Part shown: piece by piece, positions 45,474 to 55,089 of the stretch
How positions within the stretch are numbered: the first letter of the stretch is position 1
Layout: every line of letters starts with the position of its first letter
Assembly: GCA_040255465.1 (NCBI GenBank)
Contig: JBDZVA010000004.1
Coordinates: 321,224-385,223, forward strand
Length of the DNA stretch: 64,000 bases
Source: UBA5793 sp040255465
Lineage (GTDB): Bacteria > Planctomycetota > Phycisphaerae > Phycisphaerales > UBA5793
Reading direction: 5' to 3'
The notes under the pieces: generated by a model
The model's input: only the letters and a program-made list of their open reading frames with translations
The model's database searches: none
What the model was told of the DNA's origin: nothing
Translations under genes and position numbers: made by a program

Positions 45474-47036
45474 ATGATCTCCACTCCAAGTCTCCCGTTG
45501 ATGATCGGTCTCGTCGTACTGTGCAGTACTAAGGTGCTCCATTCGCCGGCGAACGCGCAGTGCGATCCGCAGGAGGTGGTCAAACTTCTTGCTGCGGACG
45601 GCGCGAGGGGTGACTGGTTCGGTTCCTCTGTCTCGATCAGCGGCGGCGCCGTCATCGCGGGAGCGCCCGGGCACAGCGATCCAGTTCGCGTTTCCGGCGC
45701 GGCTTACGTCTACGAGCAGATCGGCGGCGTATGGACGCGGGTCGCCCAACTCGGCTCGGACGAAGGCATCACTGCCGACTTTGGAATCTCCGTTTCGATC
45801 AATGGCAATGCGGCCATCGTCGGGGCCTACCTCGACAGCGATCGTGGCGTGAGCGCGGGTGCCGCGTACGTGTTTGAGAGGATCGACGGCGACTGGGTGC
45901 AAGTCGCCAAACTTCACGCTTCAGACGGGGTAACGAACGACTACTTCGGCGCCGCCGTGTCGATCAGCGATGACACGGCCGTTGTCGGGGCGTGGGGCGA
46001 CGATGACCTGGGCAGCCATTGCGGATCGGCCTACGTCTTCGAGAAGGTCGGCGGGGTCTGGATGCAGGTTGCCAAACTCGGCGCCGACGACGGCGCGATG
46101 AACGACTACTTCGGCTGGTCCGTTTCAGTCAGCGGCGACACTGCCATTGTGGGCGCACTGGCCGACGACGACGTCGGGAGCAACTCCGGCTCGGCCTATG
46201 TCTTCGAGAAGGCGGGCGGCGCGTGGGCGGAGGTCGCCAAACTTGTGGCGGCCGACGGCGCGGATGGTGCGTTTTTTGGCAACGCCGTCTCCATCGGCGA
46301 CGATGTCGCCATCGTCGGCGCGCAAGGCGATGATGACCTTGGCAACGACTCCGGTTCGGCGTATGTCTTCGAACGAGTCGGCGGGACGTGGGTGCAGGTC
46401 AACAAACTGCTCGCCTCGGATGGCGCTGCGGATGATTCATTCGGCACTTCCGTCGCGATCGACGGCGACAAAGCCATCGTCGGCGCGCCCGGCGATGACC
46501 CATCCGGCGACTCCTCCGGTTCGGCGTATCTCTTCGCGCGCGTCGGCGGCCACTGGATGCAAGTGAGCAAACTCCTCGCGTCAGATGGTGCGGCGAATGA
46601 CTCGTTCGGCTGCTGCGTCTCACTCAGCGACGCCACGGTCGCGGCGGGAGCATTCGGAGATGGTGATTCCGGGTACCAGTCGGGGTCGGCATATCTGTTC
46701 GACGCGGCGTGCGACGGGCCGCAACTGGACGTGAACGCCTCCTGCCCCGGTGGTGGGCCGCTTCAGGTGTCGTGGGATGGAGCGACGGGCGGCGGGGAGA
46801 TCGCTCTGGTCTTTGCGCGCAATCAAGGTTCGTTCATCATTCCCAACAACGTCTCGTGCGCGGGAACTCAATTGGGCCTTGGCAGCAGCCAGATTCAGGT
46901 TGCGTATCGCGGCAGCGCCGGAGTGGATGGCTCGCGCACATTCAACGCCAATGCCGGACCCGCGGCGTGCGGCGGGTATCTGCAATTGCTTGATCTGAGT
47001 ACGTGCGGGACGAGTAACGTCGCGGCGATTCAATAA
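45474..47036 (+). CDS. Secreted seven-bladed FG-GAP propeller protein 2
   Basis: 520 residues; signal peptide (LPLMIGLVVLCSTKVLHSPANAQ), seven FG-GAP blades and the shared C-terminal module ending CGTSNVAAIQ. It is paralogous to the protein just upstream in every domain, so the two are a tandem duplication. Blades vary more than the C-terminal module. A terminator follows the stop. No function can be assigned beyond an extracellular propeller. Confidence 0.8.
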   Translation: MISTPSLPLMIGLVVLCSTKVLHSPANAQCDPQEVVKLLAADGARGDWFGSSVSISGGAVIAGAPGHSDPVRVSGAAYVYEQIGGVWTRVAQLGSDEGITADFGISVSINGNAAIVGAYLDSDRGVSAGAAYVFERIDGDWVQVAKLHASDGVTNDYFGAAVSISDDTAVVGAWGDDDLGSHCGSAYVFEKVGGVWMQVAKLGADDGAMNDYFGWSVSVSGDTAIVGALADDDVGSNSGSAYVFEKAGGAWAEVAKLVAADGADGAFFGNAVSIGDDVAIVGAQGDDDLGNDSGSAYVFERVGGTWVQVNKLLASDGAADDSFGTSVAIDGDKAIVGAPGDDPSGDSSGSAYLFARVGGHWMQVSKLLASDGAANDSFGCCVSLSDATVAAGAFGDGDSGYQSGSAYLFDAACDGPQLDVNASCPGGGPLQVSWDGATGGGEIALVFARNQGSFIIPNNVSCAGTQLGLGSSQIQVAYRGSAGVDGSRTFNANAGPAACGGYLQLLDLSTCGTSNVAAIQ

Positions 47037-47064
47037 GACGACGACAATACATCACGCATTCGAG

Positions 47065-47097
47065 GCCCATGTTCGTTGAACATGGGCTTCTGCTTCT
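47065..47097 (+). terminator. Bidirectional rho-independent terminator
   Basis: GCCCATGTTC, loop GTT, GAACATGGGC: a perfect 10-bp stem (47065-47087) followed by TTCTGCTTCT. It ends the secreted-protein operon and faces the convergent sugar-transferase gene. Confidence 0.8.
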
Positions 47098-48368
47098 CAC
47101 GCCCCACTCCGATTCGCCAGCCCAAGCGTCGCGATGATCAGCGCGAGGTCGAGGATCGGGCCGCGGTGGGCGATGTAGGCGAGGTCGTACTCGATGTGCT
47201 CGTGAATCGGGTCGTTGCGGTGCGGGGAAACCTGCCAGAGGCCGGTGATGCCCGGCTTGACGAGCAGGCGCTGCTGCTGGCGCTGGTCGTACTCTTCGAC
47301 GATGAAGGGCATCTCGGGTCGCGGGCCCACCAGGCGCATCTGACCGAAGAGGACGTTGACGAGTTGGGGAAATTCATCGAGCGAGAGGCGGCGCATCCAG
47401 CGGCCGACGCGGGTGACGCGCGGGTCGAAATCTTCGCGCGGACTCTCGCCGTACTTGTCGGCCTGAACGCTCATGGTGCGGAACTTGTAAACGGTGAAGA
47501 TGGCGCCGTTGAGCCCGACGCGCTCCTGGCTGAAGAAGACGGGGCCGCCGTCGTCGAGCTTGATCAGCGCGGCCACACCCAGCGCCAGCGGCCACATCGT
47601 GAGGGTGGCGACGAAGGCGATGGCGCGATTGAGCCAGTCGAGGATCATGTTGGTGATCGGGCCCGCCGGTCGCGCCATGGAAGCGAAGAGCAGACAGTCG
47701 TCGCCGATGATCACATCGCCGGCCGGACGCAGGCGAAGAGCCATCTCGCGCAACTGGGGTTCAAGGACGAGCACGGTCTCGCCGCGTTCGAGCCAGGCGT
47801 GGATGCGTCGCTCCCAGGCTTCAGGCTCGGGTCGATCAGCACGAAACGGCGCGAAGCGGCAGCCGGCGTGGCCGAGCAGGTCGAGGCACTGGTCGAAGGT
47901 GCCGACAGCGGCGCCGAGGTTGGACGGGCTGCCCAGAATGCGCACCCACGACGCTGGCTTGCCTCGGAAAAAGAGCGCCTGGCCCGCAAGCGCGGCAAAG
48001 GTGATCGCCTGAAGAAAGAGCGGCAGCCAGACAGGTTCACCCGTCGCCCACGCCAGCGCGCAGGCAGGCACGCCAACGAGCAGCAGCACGCGCAGTTGAT
48101 CGGCGATGACCTCGGCGGGCAGGCGCACCGACCAGCCGCGCAGGGCACGGGTTCGCGCGAGCGTCCAGATCCATGCGAAGAAGCCGGCACTGAGTGCGAA
48201 TGAGACGACCGGCGCGCGATGCGCCGCCCACGCAATCACTGGAATGTGCGTGAGCATGAGCAGCGCCACGGCCATGCGTCGGCGCTTCCAGTAGCCGAAC
48301 GGCAGCGACGCGCCAAAACTCCGGCGCGGCCGCACCGCGAGCGGCAAAGACTGGACGGCTCTGGTCAT
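47097..48368 (-). CDS. Sugar transferase, bacterial WcaJ/EpsL-like
   Basis: 423 residues. The C-terminal half is the bacterial sugar transferase (Pfam Bac_transf) domain: ALIKLDDGGPVFFSQERVG, FTVYKFRTMSVQAD, 'RRLSLDEFPQLVNVLFGQM', PRPEMPFIVEEYD and GITGLWQVS. It transfers a sugar-1-phosphate to undecaprenyl phosphate to begin exopolysaccharide or glycan synthesis. The N-terminal half has several hydrophobic helices and a Rossmann-like region, similar to WcaJ/WbaP. The ATG at 48368 is chosen because the frame above it has no membrane-protein character. Neighbouring genes are not typical polysaccharide genes, so it stands alone here. Confidence 0.88.
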   Translation of the reverse strand: MTRAVQSLPLAVRPRRSFGASLPFGYWKRRRMAVALLMLTHIPVIAWAAHRAPVVSFALSAGFFAWIWTLARTRALRGWSVRLPAEVIADQLRVLLLVGVPACALAWATGEPVWLPLFLQAITFAALAGQALFFRGKPASWVRILGSPSNLGAAVGTFDQCLDLLGHAGCRFAPFRADRPEPEAWERRIHAWLERGETVLVLEPQLREMALRLRPAGDVIIGDDCLLFASMARPAGPITNMILDWLNRAIAFVATLTMWPLALGVAALIKLDDGGPVFFSQERVGLNGAIFTVYKFRTMSVQADKYGESPREDFDPRVTRVGRWMRRLSLDEFPQLVNVLFGQMRLVGPRPEMPFIVEEYDQRQQQRLLVKPGITGLWQVSPHRNDPIHEHIEYDLAYIAHRGPILDLALIIATLGLANRSGA

Positions 48369-48568
48369 TTGGGCACCGGTCACGTTCCACCACTCCAAAG
48401 TCCCATACACCCACCTGCACCGCGTGCAGTTCCATGTCAAGCGTGCCATATGGGAGTCGTGGTGTCGAGCGGAGTGACGGATTGGAGAGCCGGCGCGCGG
48501 CGGCGCATCGGTACAGACGGCACAGATGGTGCACGCAGCGGGCGATAACCGGTCGCGAAGGACTGCGG

Positions 48569-50341
48569 CTAGGAATGGGCGTGAATCGCCCCGGCCCGCC
48601 CCAGGGCGTCGTCGAGGTCGCCGACGATGTTGTCCAGTCCGATCACTCGATCGAGCCCGGCCTTGGTGAGTACGAGCAGCGGCTGGGTGTGGATGCCTGA
48701 GAGGATCAAAGTGGTCCCCTGGCGGTGGCACTTGTGGTAGAACTCTTCGAGAGCGTGCAGGCCGGTGGCGTCCATGGCCGGCACGCGGCGCATGCGCAGG
48801 ATGAACGCGCGAGGCGTGGGCTCCATGCCCCCCAGAGTATCTTTAAGGCGATCCGCCACGCCAAAGAAGAATGGGCCGTCGATCTCAAAGACCTCAACAT
48901 CGTGCGGGATCGTCCGCTTGCCCAGGGCCATCGGATCGCTCTCCTCGGCCAGTTCGCGCTCGTCGATGTGGTTGGCAAGCATCTCGTCGGTGATCTCGCT
49001 CACATTGGACACAGTACTCATGCGCTTCATGAAGAGCATGCTCGCCAGCACCATGCCCACCCCCACCGCGATCGTCAGGTCGGCAAACACCGTCAGGCCA
49101 AAGGTCGTAAGCAGCACGAGAATGTCGCTGCGCGGCGCGCGGAGGATAAAGCGAAAGTGATCGATCTCACTCATGTTCCACGCGACCATGATGAGCACCG
49201 CCGCGAGCGTGGGCAGCGGGATGAGCTTGGCCAGCGGCGCGAGAAAGAGCATGAAGGCCAGCAGCACGCCCGCGTGGATCATCCCGGCAAAGGGCGTGCG
49301 CCCGCCGGACTTGACGTTGGCGGCGGTTCGCGCGATGGCGCCGGTGGCGGGGATGCCAAAGAAGAGGACCGAGCCGATGTTGGCCAGCCCCTGCCCGACG
49401 AGTTCGCAGTCGGACTTGTGTCGCGTGCCGAGCATGCCGTCGGCAACGACCGCCGCCAGAAGTGACTCGATCCCCGCCAGCACGGCGATGGTCGTGGCGT
49501 CGGGGATCAGATCGCGCACCATCGACCAGTCGAAGTGCGGCCAATGCGGCATGGGCAACATCTTCGGAATGCCCTGCGTAAAGCGCGAGCCGATTGTCTC
49601 GACCGTGCCGCCCAGCGCCTTGTCCATGCCGGTGAAATGCACGATGATCGACGCGAGGATGACGGCGACAATGGCGCCGGGGATGCGCGAGAAGTAGCGG
49701 CGCATGATCAACAGCACCGCCATTGAGCCGACCGACACCCCCACCGTCGACCAGTCGATCGTGTCGATCGATGCCGCGATCATCTGCAACTTGCCAACAA
49801 ACTCGGGCGGCAGCGACACGGCCTGGCCAGCGGCATCATGCGGCGACACGCCGAGGAACTCTTTGATCTGCTGCGAGGCGATGATGACGGCGATACCGGT
49901 CGTGAAGCCCGTCGTCACCGGGTATGGGATGAACTTGATCATCGACCCGAAACGAAACAGGCCCATGAGAATGAGGATGACGGCGGCCATGAGCGTGGCG
50001 GTGGCGAGGCCGTCGTAGCCGTGGCGCGAAGCGACCCCGTAGATGATGACGATGAACGCGCCCGTGGGCCCACCGATGAGCACTCGCGAGCCGCCGAAGA
50101 ATGACATGAGAAAGCCGGCGACGACGGCGGTGAACAGACCCATCGCCGGCGGCGTGAGCCACGGGTGGATGGCCGCGAGATCCGCCGCGACGTTTTCGGG
50201 AATGGAACTGATGCCAAAGGCCATTGCCAGGGGCAGGGCGATGACCGCGACGGTGATGCCGGCGATCAGGTCGCCGGCGAACTTGCCGGCGGTATAGCCC
50301 TCGCGCAGGCAGAGGACCCACTTTGGTGTCAGAAAATGCAT
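48569..50341 (-). CDS. SulP-family anion permease with STAS domain
   Basis: 590 residues. The N-terminal ~430 residues hold 10-12 helices with SulP signatures 'DLIAGITVAVIALPLAMAFG' and GGPTGAFIVIIYGVA, and the C-terminal STAS domain (~450-590) includes 'VEVFEIDGPFFFGVADRLKD' and MRRVPAMDATGLHALEEF. SulP members carry sulfate, bicarbonate or other anions in symport with H+ or Na+. The ATG at 50341 sits right before the first conserved segment; an upstream in-frame ATG at 50422 is less likely. Sulfate uptake is possible but not provable from sequence. Confidence 0.92.
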   Translation of the reverse strand: MHFLTPKWVLCLREGYTAGKFAGDLIAGITVAVIALPLAMAFGISSIPENVAADLAAIHPWLTPPAMGLFTAVVAGFLMSFFGGSRVLIGGPTGAFIVIIYGVASRHGYDGLATATLMAAVILILMGLFRFGSMIKFIPYPVTTGFTTGIAVIIASQQIKEFLGVSPHDAAGQAVSLPPEFVGKLQMIAASIDTIDWSTVGVSVGSMAVLLIMRRYFSRIPGAIVAVILASIIVHFTGMDKALGGTVETIGSRFTQGIPKMLPMPHWPHFDWSMVRDLIPDATTIAVLAGIESLLAAVVADGMLGTRHKSDCELVGQGLANIGSVLFFGIPATGAIARTAANVKSGGRTPFAGMIHAGVLLAFMLFLAPLAKLIPLPTLAAVLIMVAWNMSEIDHFRFILRAPRSDILVLLTTFGLTVFADLTIAVGVGMVLASMLFMKRMSTVSNVSEITDEMLANHIDERELAEESDPMALGKRTIPHDVEVFEIDGPFFFGVADRLKDTLGGMEPTPRAFILRMRRVPAMDATGLHALEEFYHKCHRQGTTLILSGIHTQPLLVLTKAGLDRVIGLDNIVGDLDDALGRAGAIHAHS

Positions 50342-50636
50342 GGGTGCGTCCGGGAGGCGCCTCACCGATGGTCGCAGGACAGGACTCTTCGTCCCCGTGA
50401 ACATCCGCGGAGCGCGAAGCATGATCGTACGCTGCAGCAGAAGATCGGCTGGAGAGGACGCTTGAATTCAAGCGATTACCCGACCGACGCGCAAACTCAG
50501 CCAGGCGGGAACGGGCAGAAGAACTCTTAGAAACGGGCCCATTTTCGCCCCGCAGCGCATCCGGAACGGGTAGACTGGGGTAGCACAGGTCAGCGACCGC
50601 CTCGGGCGAGAACCCGGTTGAGCGGAGGGTCGCCGT

Positions 50637-52067
50637 ATGGTTGTCGGATTCATCGTGGGACTTGGAGTGGTCGGCGCGCTGCTGGTCGTTGGCGGCATGC
50701 GCGGCCGTCGTATCGACGATCACCCGGGGTGTCGGCGGTGCGGGTTTGACTTGTTCGGCTCGATGGCGGGGTCAGTGCGCTGTCCGGAGTGCGGAGCGAA
50801 CCTCGAACTGAAACGAGCCGTGCGACACGGGCGGCGCAGGCGCCGGCCGGTTGTGCTCGGTGGCGGCGTTTTGCTGATTTTGTTGACCGCGACCTGGTTT
50901 GTCCTGCTCATCACGGGGGTTCTTGCCAGGTACAACTTCAACCCCTACAAGCCGACGTGGTGGCTGGCGATTGAAGCGGGATCAACGGATGCGACAACAC
51001 TGCCGCCCGTACTGAACGAACTTCGCGCGCGGCTGGAGCGGGGCGAACTGAGCGAGGAGCGGATCGAGTCGCTGGCGGCAACGGGACTTGATCGAGTTGA
51101 TGCGCTGGGCAAGGCGTGGCCGGGCGAGTGGGACCAGTTCATCCTGCGGGCGTGGCGGTTGCATCATCTCAGCGATGCGATCAAGCTGCGCTTTACCCCG
51201 GTGCTCGCAGAGCAGGATGTGTTTCTTCAGCCGGCATCGATGAACGGTGAACCGGCGGCCATGCCGTGCGCCAGTCTGCACCTGAGGCGACGTGTCGGCG
51301 ACGGTTGGTACCGCGTCAAACTCGTCGGGCTGAAGGTCGATGGCGAGGAACGGACGGTGGAGGATGTCCCGTATGACGAATTGCCGGGACTATCCGTCGT
51401 GAACCGAGGAGCCCCACGACCGCTCGGCGAGCCCATTCTCCTTCCCTCGGAAGGTCCTCATCAAATCGAGATGACGGTCGAATGGCGGCTTGCGGCGGGC
51501 TATGGCAAGTACGATGAGAAGAATCAGCAATCGACGGGCATCGGCTGGCAATCGAAGCATCTCTTTACGCAACCGGATTCCGAATCGGATCGGCCCATCC
51601 TCGAACTCCTGACAAACGAAGAAACGCGGCTGGCGCTGATGGAGTCGATCTCGGTCCACCTGTATGGCATTCGCGGTGAAGGCGATGGGCCGCGCCGCGG
51701 CGCCGGTGTGCTGAGTTTTCGCGACGTCCCGGTTGATGTGCAGGCCATGATGACGCTTCGCGCCGGCGATCGAGAGATCTCGCGCGGCGGAGATGTCATG
51801 GCTCAGGCTTCACGCTCGAGCTTTGGTGGTGGTGGATCGAGTAAGACCTTCACCATCAGGCTTCCCGCTGAGTCGATCACGAGCATGACCCTTGTGCTGG
51901 AGCCACACTGGTTTATGCTCCCGAGCGCCGATCGCAGACCAGCCGGTCCGAATCGCGTCTGGTACGACACGCTGGAGATTCCCGACCTTCCAGTGGAATG
52001 GTTCGACGACCTTGAAGCCGAACAACTGCCCAAGGGCATTCGCGACATCATCAGTCGCACAAAGTAA
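50637..52067 (+). CDS. Zinc-ribbon membrane protein of unknown function, paralogue 1
   Basis: 476 residues. A short N-terminal helix (FIVGLGVVGALLVVGGM) is followed by a zinc ribbon with CRRCGFDL and CPECG (~30-57), a second helix (~70-95) and a long soluble part of unknown fold, about 370 residues. The ATG follows GGAGGGTCGCCGT. A second gene with the same architecture follows after 145 bp. The first Cys pair and membrane arrangement resemble planctomycete proteins annotated only as hypothetical. Function unknown. Confidence 0.68.
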   Translation: MVVGFIVGLGVVGALLVVGGMRGRRIDDHPGCRRCGFDLFGSMAGSVRCPECGANLELKRAVRHGRRRRRPVVLGGGVLLILLTATWFVLLITGVLARYNFNPYKPTWWLAIEAGSTDATTLPPVLNELRARLERGELSEERIESLAATGLDRVDALGKAWPGEWDQFILRAWRLHHLSDAIKLRFTPVLAEQDVFLQPASMNGEPAAMPCASLHLRRRVGDGWYRVKLVGLKVDGEERTVEDVPYDELPGLSVVNRGAPRPLGEPILLPSEGPHQIEMTVEWRLAAGYGKYDEKNQQSTGIGWQSKHLFTQPDSESDRPILELLTNEETRLALMESISVHLYGIRGEGDGPRRGAGVLSFRDVPVDVQAMMTLRAGDREISRGGDVMAQASRSSFGGGGSSKTFTIRLPAESITSMTLVLEPHWFMLPSADRRPAGPNRVWYDTLEIPDLPVEWFDDLEAEQLPKGIRDIISRTK

Positions 52068-52212
52068 GAACGAAATGGAGTTCCAGATGTGCGCAGAGCA
52101 TTCCATACCATTAGCCAAGCGGGTACCGGGTGTGTGAGTACGACGACCCGCAAGACATCGATGCGTTCTGATCACGCACAGCATCAGTTCGTTCGAATCG
52201 AGTGACACGCTC

Positions 52213-53694
52213 ATGACGTTCCAAGGCCATCCATCGAGCATGCCTGACTTCCTCACCATTCTCTTCATCGGCCTGGCGGCGCTCGGTATCTGGATGCTGC
52301 TGCGCGGGTGGCGGGGCCGGCGGGTGGACAATCATCCGTGGTGTCGCAAGTGTCGGCATGACCTCAACGGCCTGTGGCCCGGCGCGGCCAGGTGCCCGGA
52401 GTGCGGCGTTGATCTCGAACGCATCGACGCCGTCGAACTGGGTCAACGGGCGCGACGGCCGGTGATGGCCGCGTTCGGGTTGTTGATCCTGCTCTGCTGC
52501 GCCGGCTGGCTGGGGACGGGCGCCTGGCGGTCCATGGGAACCATCAACTGGTCAGCATACAAGCCCGACTGGTGGCTCGTGCGCGAAGCGCGATCGACCG
52601 ATCCCGACACCGCCGCCAGGGCGATGGCCGTTCTTAAAGACCGCATCGGCAAAGGCGATGTCAGCGACGCGCAGGTGGCCGCACTCGTGCAGCAGGCGCT
52701 GCGGCTCCAGGCCGATGAAAGCGCGACGTGGAGTCCCGACTGGGGCGACATCATTCTCAAGTCATGGGTCGACGGCACGCTCAGTCCCGATCAAGCGCTG
52801 CAGTTTGCCCAGCGTGCTGCAAGGCTCGAACTCGAACCAAGCTCGGCGCTGGTTCGCCAGTGGGACATCGTCGCGGCGACCATCAACTGCTACGACACGC
52901 GCACCTCCGGCGGCGAACTCAGCTTTGTGTGCTCGCCCCGCCAGGTGTTCATTGGCGATGTGGAGATTCCAGTCGACCGGGCGCGCGGCCTCACTTTGCG
53001 CGTCGGCCCTCACAACGGCGTGGTGCGCTCGAGCACTCCCCTACCCATCATCGCCGAGCCGGGCGAGTATGAACTCAAATCGACGTGGACGGTGCAGGTG
53101 TTGCCGCGCAATGTCGGCGGCGCGCCGGCGACGTGGGACGTGCAACTCTCCGCCCCGATCAAGGTTCTGCCGCCCGCTGAAGGCGCTGCGCGACTCGTGG
53201 TGGGTCCGCAAGCGGATCAGCAATTGCTCGATTGCCTCGAGTTTCAGGCGGTTGGACTCCGATTGAATCCCTCCAGTCGGAACCGGAGCGGCACAGTGGT
53301 CATGATGCTGGCCAGCGCGTCTGAACTCCCACTGAGCGCGGATGCCGAATTCTCCGTCGCAGCGGGCGGAATCGGCCTGCGCGGCGGGCTTCGCGCTCCA
53401 ATGTTGGTCGGACAATCGTATCGTGGACGCTGGGAGGTCACCGGCTTCGCGGACACGACGAGCGAACTCACCGTCACCATCACGCCGCAAACCAGGCGAA
53501 TAAACAGCCGGGGCATCTCGCCGTGGGAAACGCAGGAAATCTGGTACGGTCCGACGATCGAAACCGCCCCGATCGCCGTGGAGTGGTATGACTCAATTGA
53601 TGACTCGAATCTGCCAGAGAACCTCCGGCAGTGGTGCCTGGACGCTGCAGGGTGGCGCGCGGCGGCTTCGGATACCGCCGAGCCGGAGCCGTGA
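52213..53694 (+). CDS. Zinc-ribbon membrane protein of unknown function, paralogue 2
   Basis: 493 residues with the same layout as the gene before it: helix (LTILFIGLAALGIWMLLRGW), zinc ribbon CRKCRHDL..CPECGVDL, second helix (~80-100) and a large soluble domain. Both proteins share the segment YKPxWWL(V/A)REA(R/G)STD after helix 2. ATG at 52213 is used; a second in-frame ATG at 52240 would also give the first helix. Probably tandem duplicates with divergent soluble parts. Confidence 0.68.
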   Translation: MTFQGHPSSMPDFLTILFIGLAALGIWMLLRGWRGRRVDNHPWCRKCRHDLNGLWPGAARCPECGVDLERIDAVELGQRARRPVMAAFGLLILLCCAGWLGTGAWRSMGTINWSAYKPDWWLVREARSTDPDTAARAMAVLKDRIGKGDVSDAQVAALVQQALRLQADESATWSPDWGDIILKSWVDGTLSPDQALQFAQRAARLELEPSSALVRQWDIVAATINCYDTRTSGGELSFVCSPRQVFIGDVEIPVDRARGLTLRVGPHNGVVRSSTPLPIIAEPGEYELKSTWTVQVLPRNVGGAPATWDVQLSAPIKVLPPAEGAARLVVGPQADQQLLDCLEFQAVGLRLNPSSRNRSGTVVMMLASASELPLSADAEFSVAAGGIGLRGGLRAPMLVGQSYRGRWEVTGFADTTSELTVTITPQTRRINSRGISPWETQEIWYGPTIETAPIAVEWYDSIDDSNLPENLRQWCLDAAGWRAAASDTAEPEP

Positions 53695-53794
53695 GCTGAT
53701 CGTCCACCACCATCTCGCACCGGATCGGCGCTCGCGATTGCGAGAACAAGGCTGATGTTGCTCCGCCTCGCTATCGCGCACGGCCAGCAAGCGT

Positions 53795-54910
53795 CTACTC
53801 CACCCGCACCACTCCGCTGCCGCCCTTGACGATCTGGCCGATCACAATCGGCTCTTCGCGCAGTTTGGTCAGGTGCTTCACGACGGAGTTGGCGAAGGAC
53901 GGACGGACGATCAGCACGTAGCCGATGCCGGTGTTGAAGACGTCGAGCATTTCGTGGCGCTCGACGCGGCCGTGCTTCTGGAGAAAATGGAAGACGGGGG
54001 GCATCTCCCACGACTTGCTGTCGATCACCGCGTCGAGATCGCCGGGTAGAGCGCGGCAGACGTTGCCCGGCAGGCCGCCGCCGGTGATGTGCGCCATGCC
54101 CGCGATGACCTTCTTGACCGTGTAGCGCCGCAGGAGGCGGACGATGGACCGCGTATAGATGCGCGTGGGCGTGAGGAGGACCTGGCCGAGCGTCTGATTG
54201 GCGTCGAGTTCGGGGTAGACCTTGTGCAGATCAAGCCCGGCCGTGCTCACGATCTTGCGAACGAGCGAAAAGCCGTTGCTGTGCAGGCCTGATGATGGCA
54301 GGCCGATGATCACATCCCCTGCTTCGACGCGCGAGTTGTCGATGGCGCGATCGAGTTCGACGACGCCGACGGAAAAGCCCGCGATGTCGAAATCGCCTTC
54401 GCTGTAGACATCAGGCATCTCGGCCGTCTCGCCGCCGATCAGCGCGCAACCCGCGAGGCGGCAGCCGTCGGCGACGCCTTTGACGATCGCCGTGCCGACC
54501 TGCGGATCCAAGCGATTGACGGCGAGGTAGTCGAGGAACATGAGTGGCTCGGCGCCTTCCACGATCATGTCGTTGACGCACATCGCCACGCAGTCGATGC
54601 CGACGGTGTCGTAGACGCCCAGTTGGCTGGCGAGTTTGACCTTGGTGCCCACGCCGTCGGTGCAGGCGACGAGGACGGGCTCTTTGTAGTTGCGGCGGAA
54701 GAGTTTTTCGTTGAAATCGAGGCGGACGAGACCGGCAAAGCCGCCCGGGCGGTCGATGACGCGCGGGCCGTGCGTGCGGCGCATGAGCGACTGGATCATG
54801 CCCACCATGGTGTCGCCGGCGGCGATATCGACCCCGCTGTCGGCGTAGGTGAGGGGCTTGTCACCGGGACTGGACTCGGACGACTTGGGCGGCAGAGTGC
54901 TGCTGGACAT
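53795..54910 (-). CDS. purM: Phosphoribosylformylglycinamidine cyclo-ligase
   Basis: 371 residues. PurM (AIR synthase) closes the imidazole ring in purine synthesis. Conserved segments are LTYADSGVDIAAGDTMV, CTDGVGTKVKLA, 'IDCVAMCVNDMIVEGAEP', LIGGETAEMPDVY and GMAHITGGGLPGN. The ATG at 54910 precedes a non-conserved Ser/Pro-rich stretch; the longer upstream frame lacks similarity. It lies alone, divergent from the fabZ-like gene. Confidence 0.96.
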   Translation of the reverse strand: MSSSTLPPKSSESSPGDKPLTYADSGVDIAAGDTMVGMIQSLMRRTHGPRVIDRPGGFAGLVRLDFNEKLFRRNYKEPVLVACTDGVGTKVKLASQLGVYDTVGIDCVAMCVNDMIVEGAEPLMFLDYLAVNRLDPQVGTAIVKGVADGCRLAGCALIGGETAEMPDVYSEGDFDIAGFSVGVVELDRAIDNSRVEAGDVIIGLPSSGLHSNGFSLVRKIVSTAGLDLHKVYPELDANQTLGQVLLTPTRIYTRSIVRLLRRYTVKKVIAGMAHITGGGLPGNVCRALPGDLDAVIDSKSWEMPPVFHFLQKHGRVERHEMLDVFNTGIGYVLIVRPSFANSVVKHLTKLREEPIVIGQIVKGGSGVVRVE

Positions 54911-55089
54911 GGAGGCAAGGATAGCGCCGTCACTGCGCCAAACGGACCGCCAATCGGCGGGGTGCAGCCCGAATTGGTGGCGTTGGCGGGGGAAAACGCC
55001 TACGCTTGCGGCCCGACGCAGCGCGTGGCCGCGCGGGGCGGGTCGGTCGATTCCGGCTGATCCCATCGCCCTAGAGGGCCTCTTGCCTC

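Noticed and set aside
44000..46720. Regularly repeated DNA that could be mistaken for a CRISPR or satellite array
   Set aside because: It is coding: the ~170-bp period is FG-GAP propeller blades within two intact open frames.
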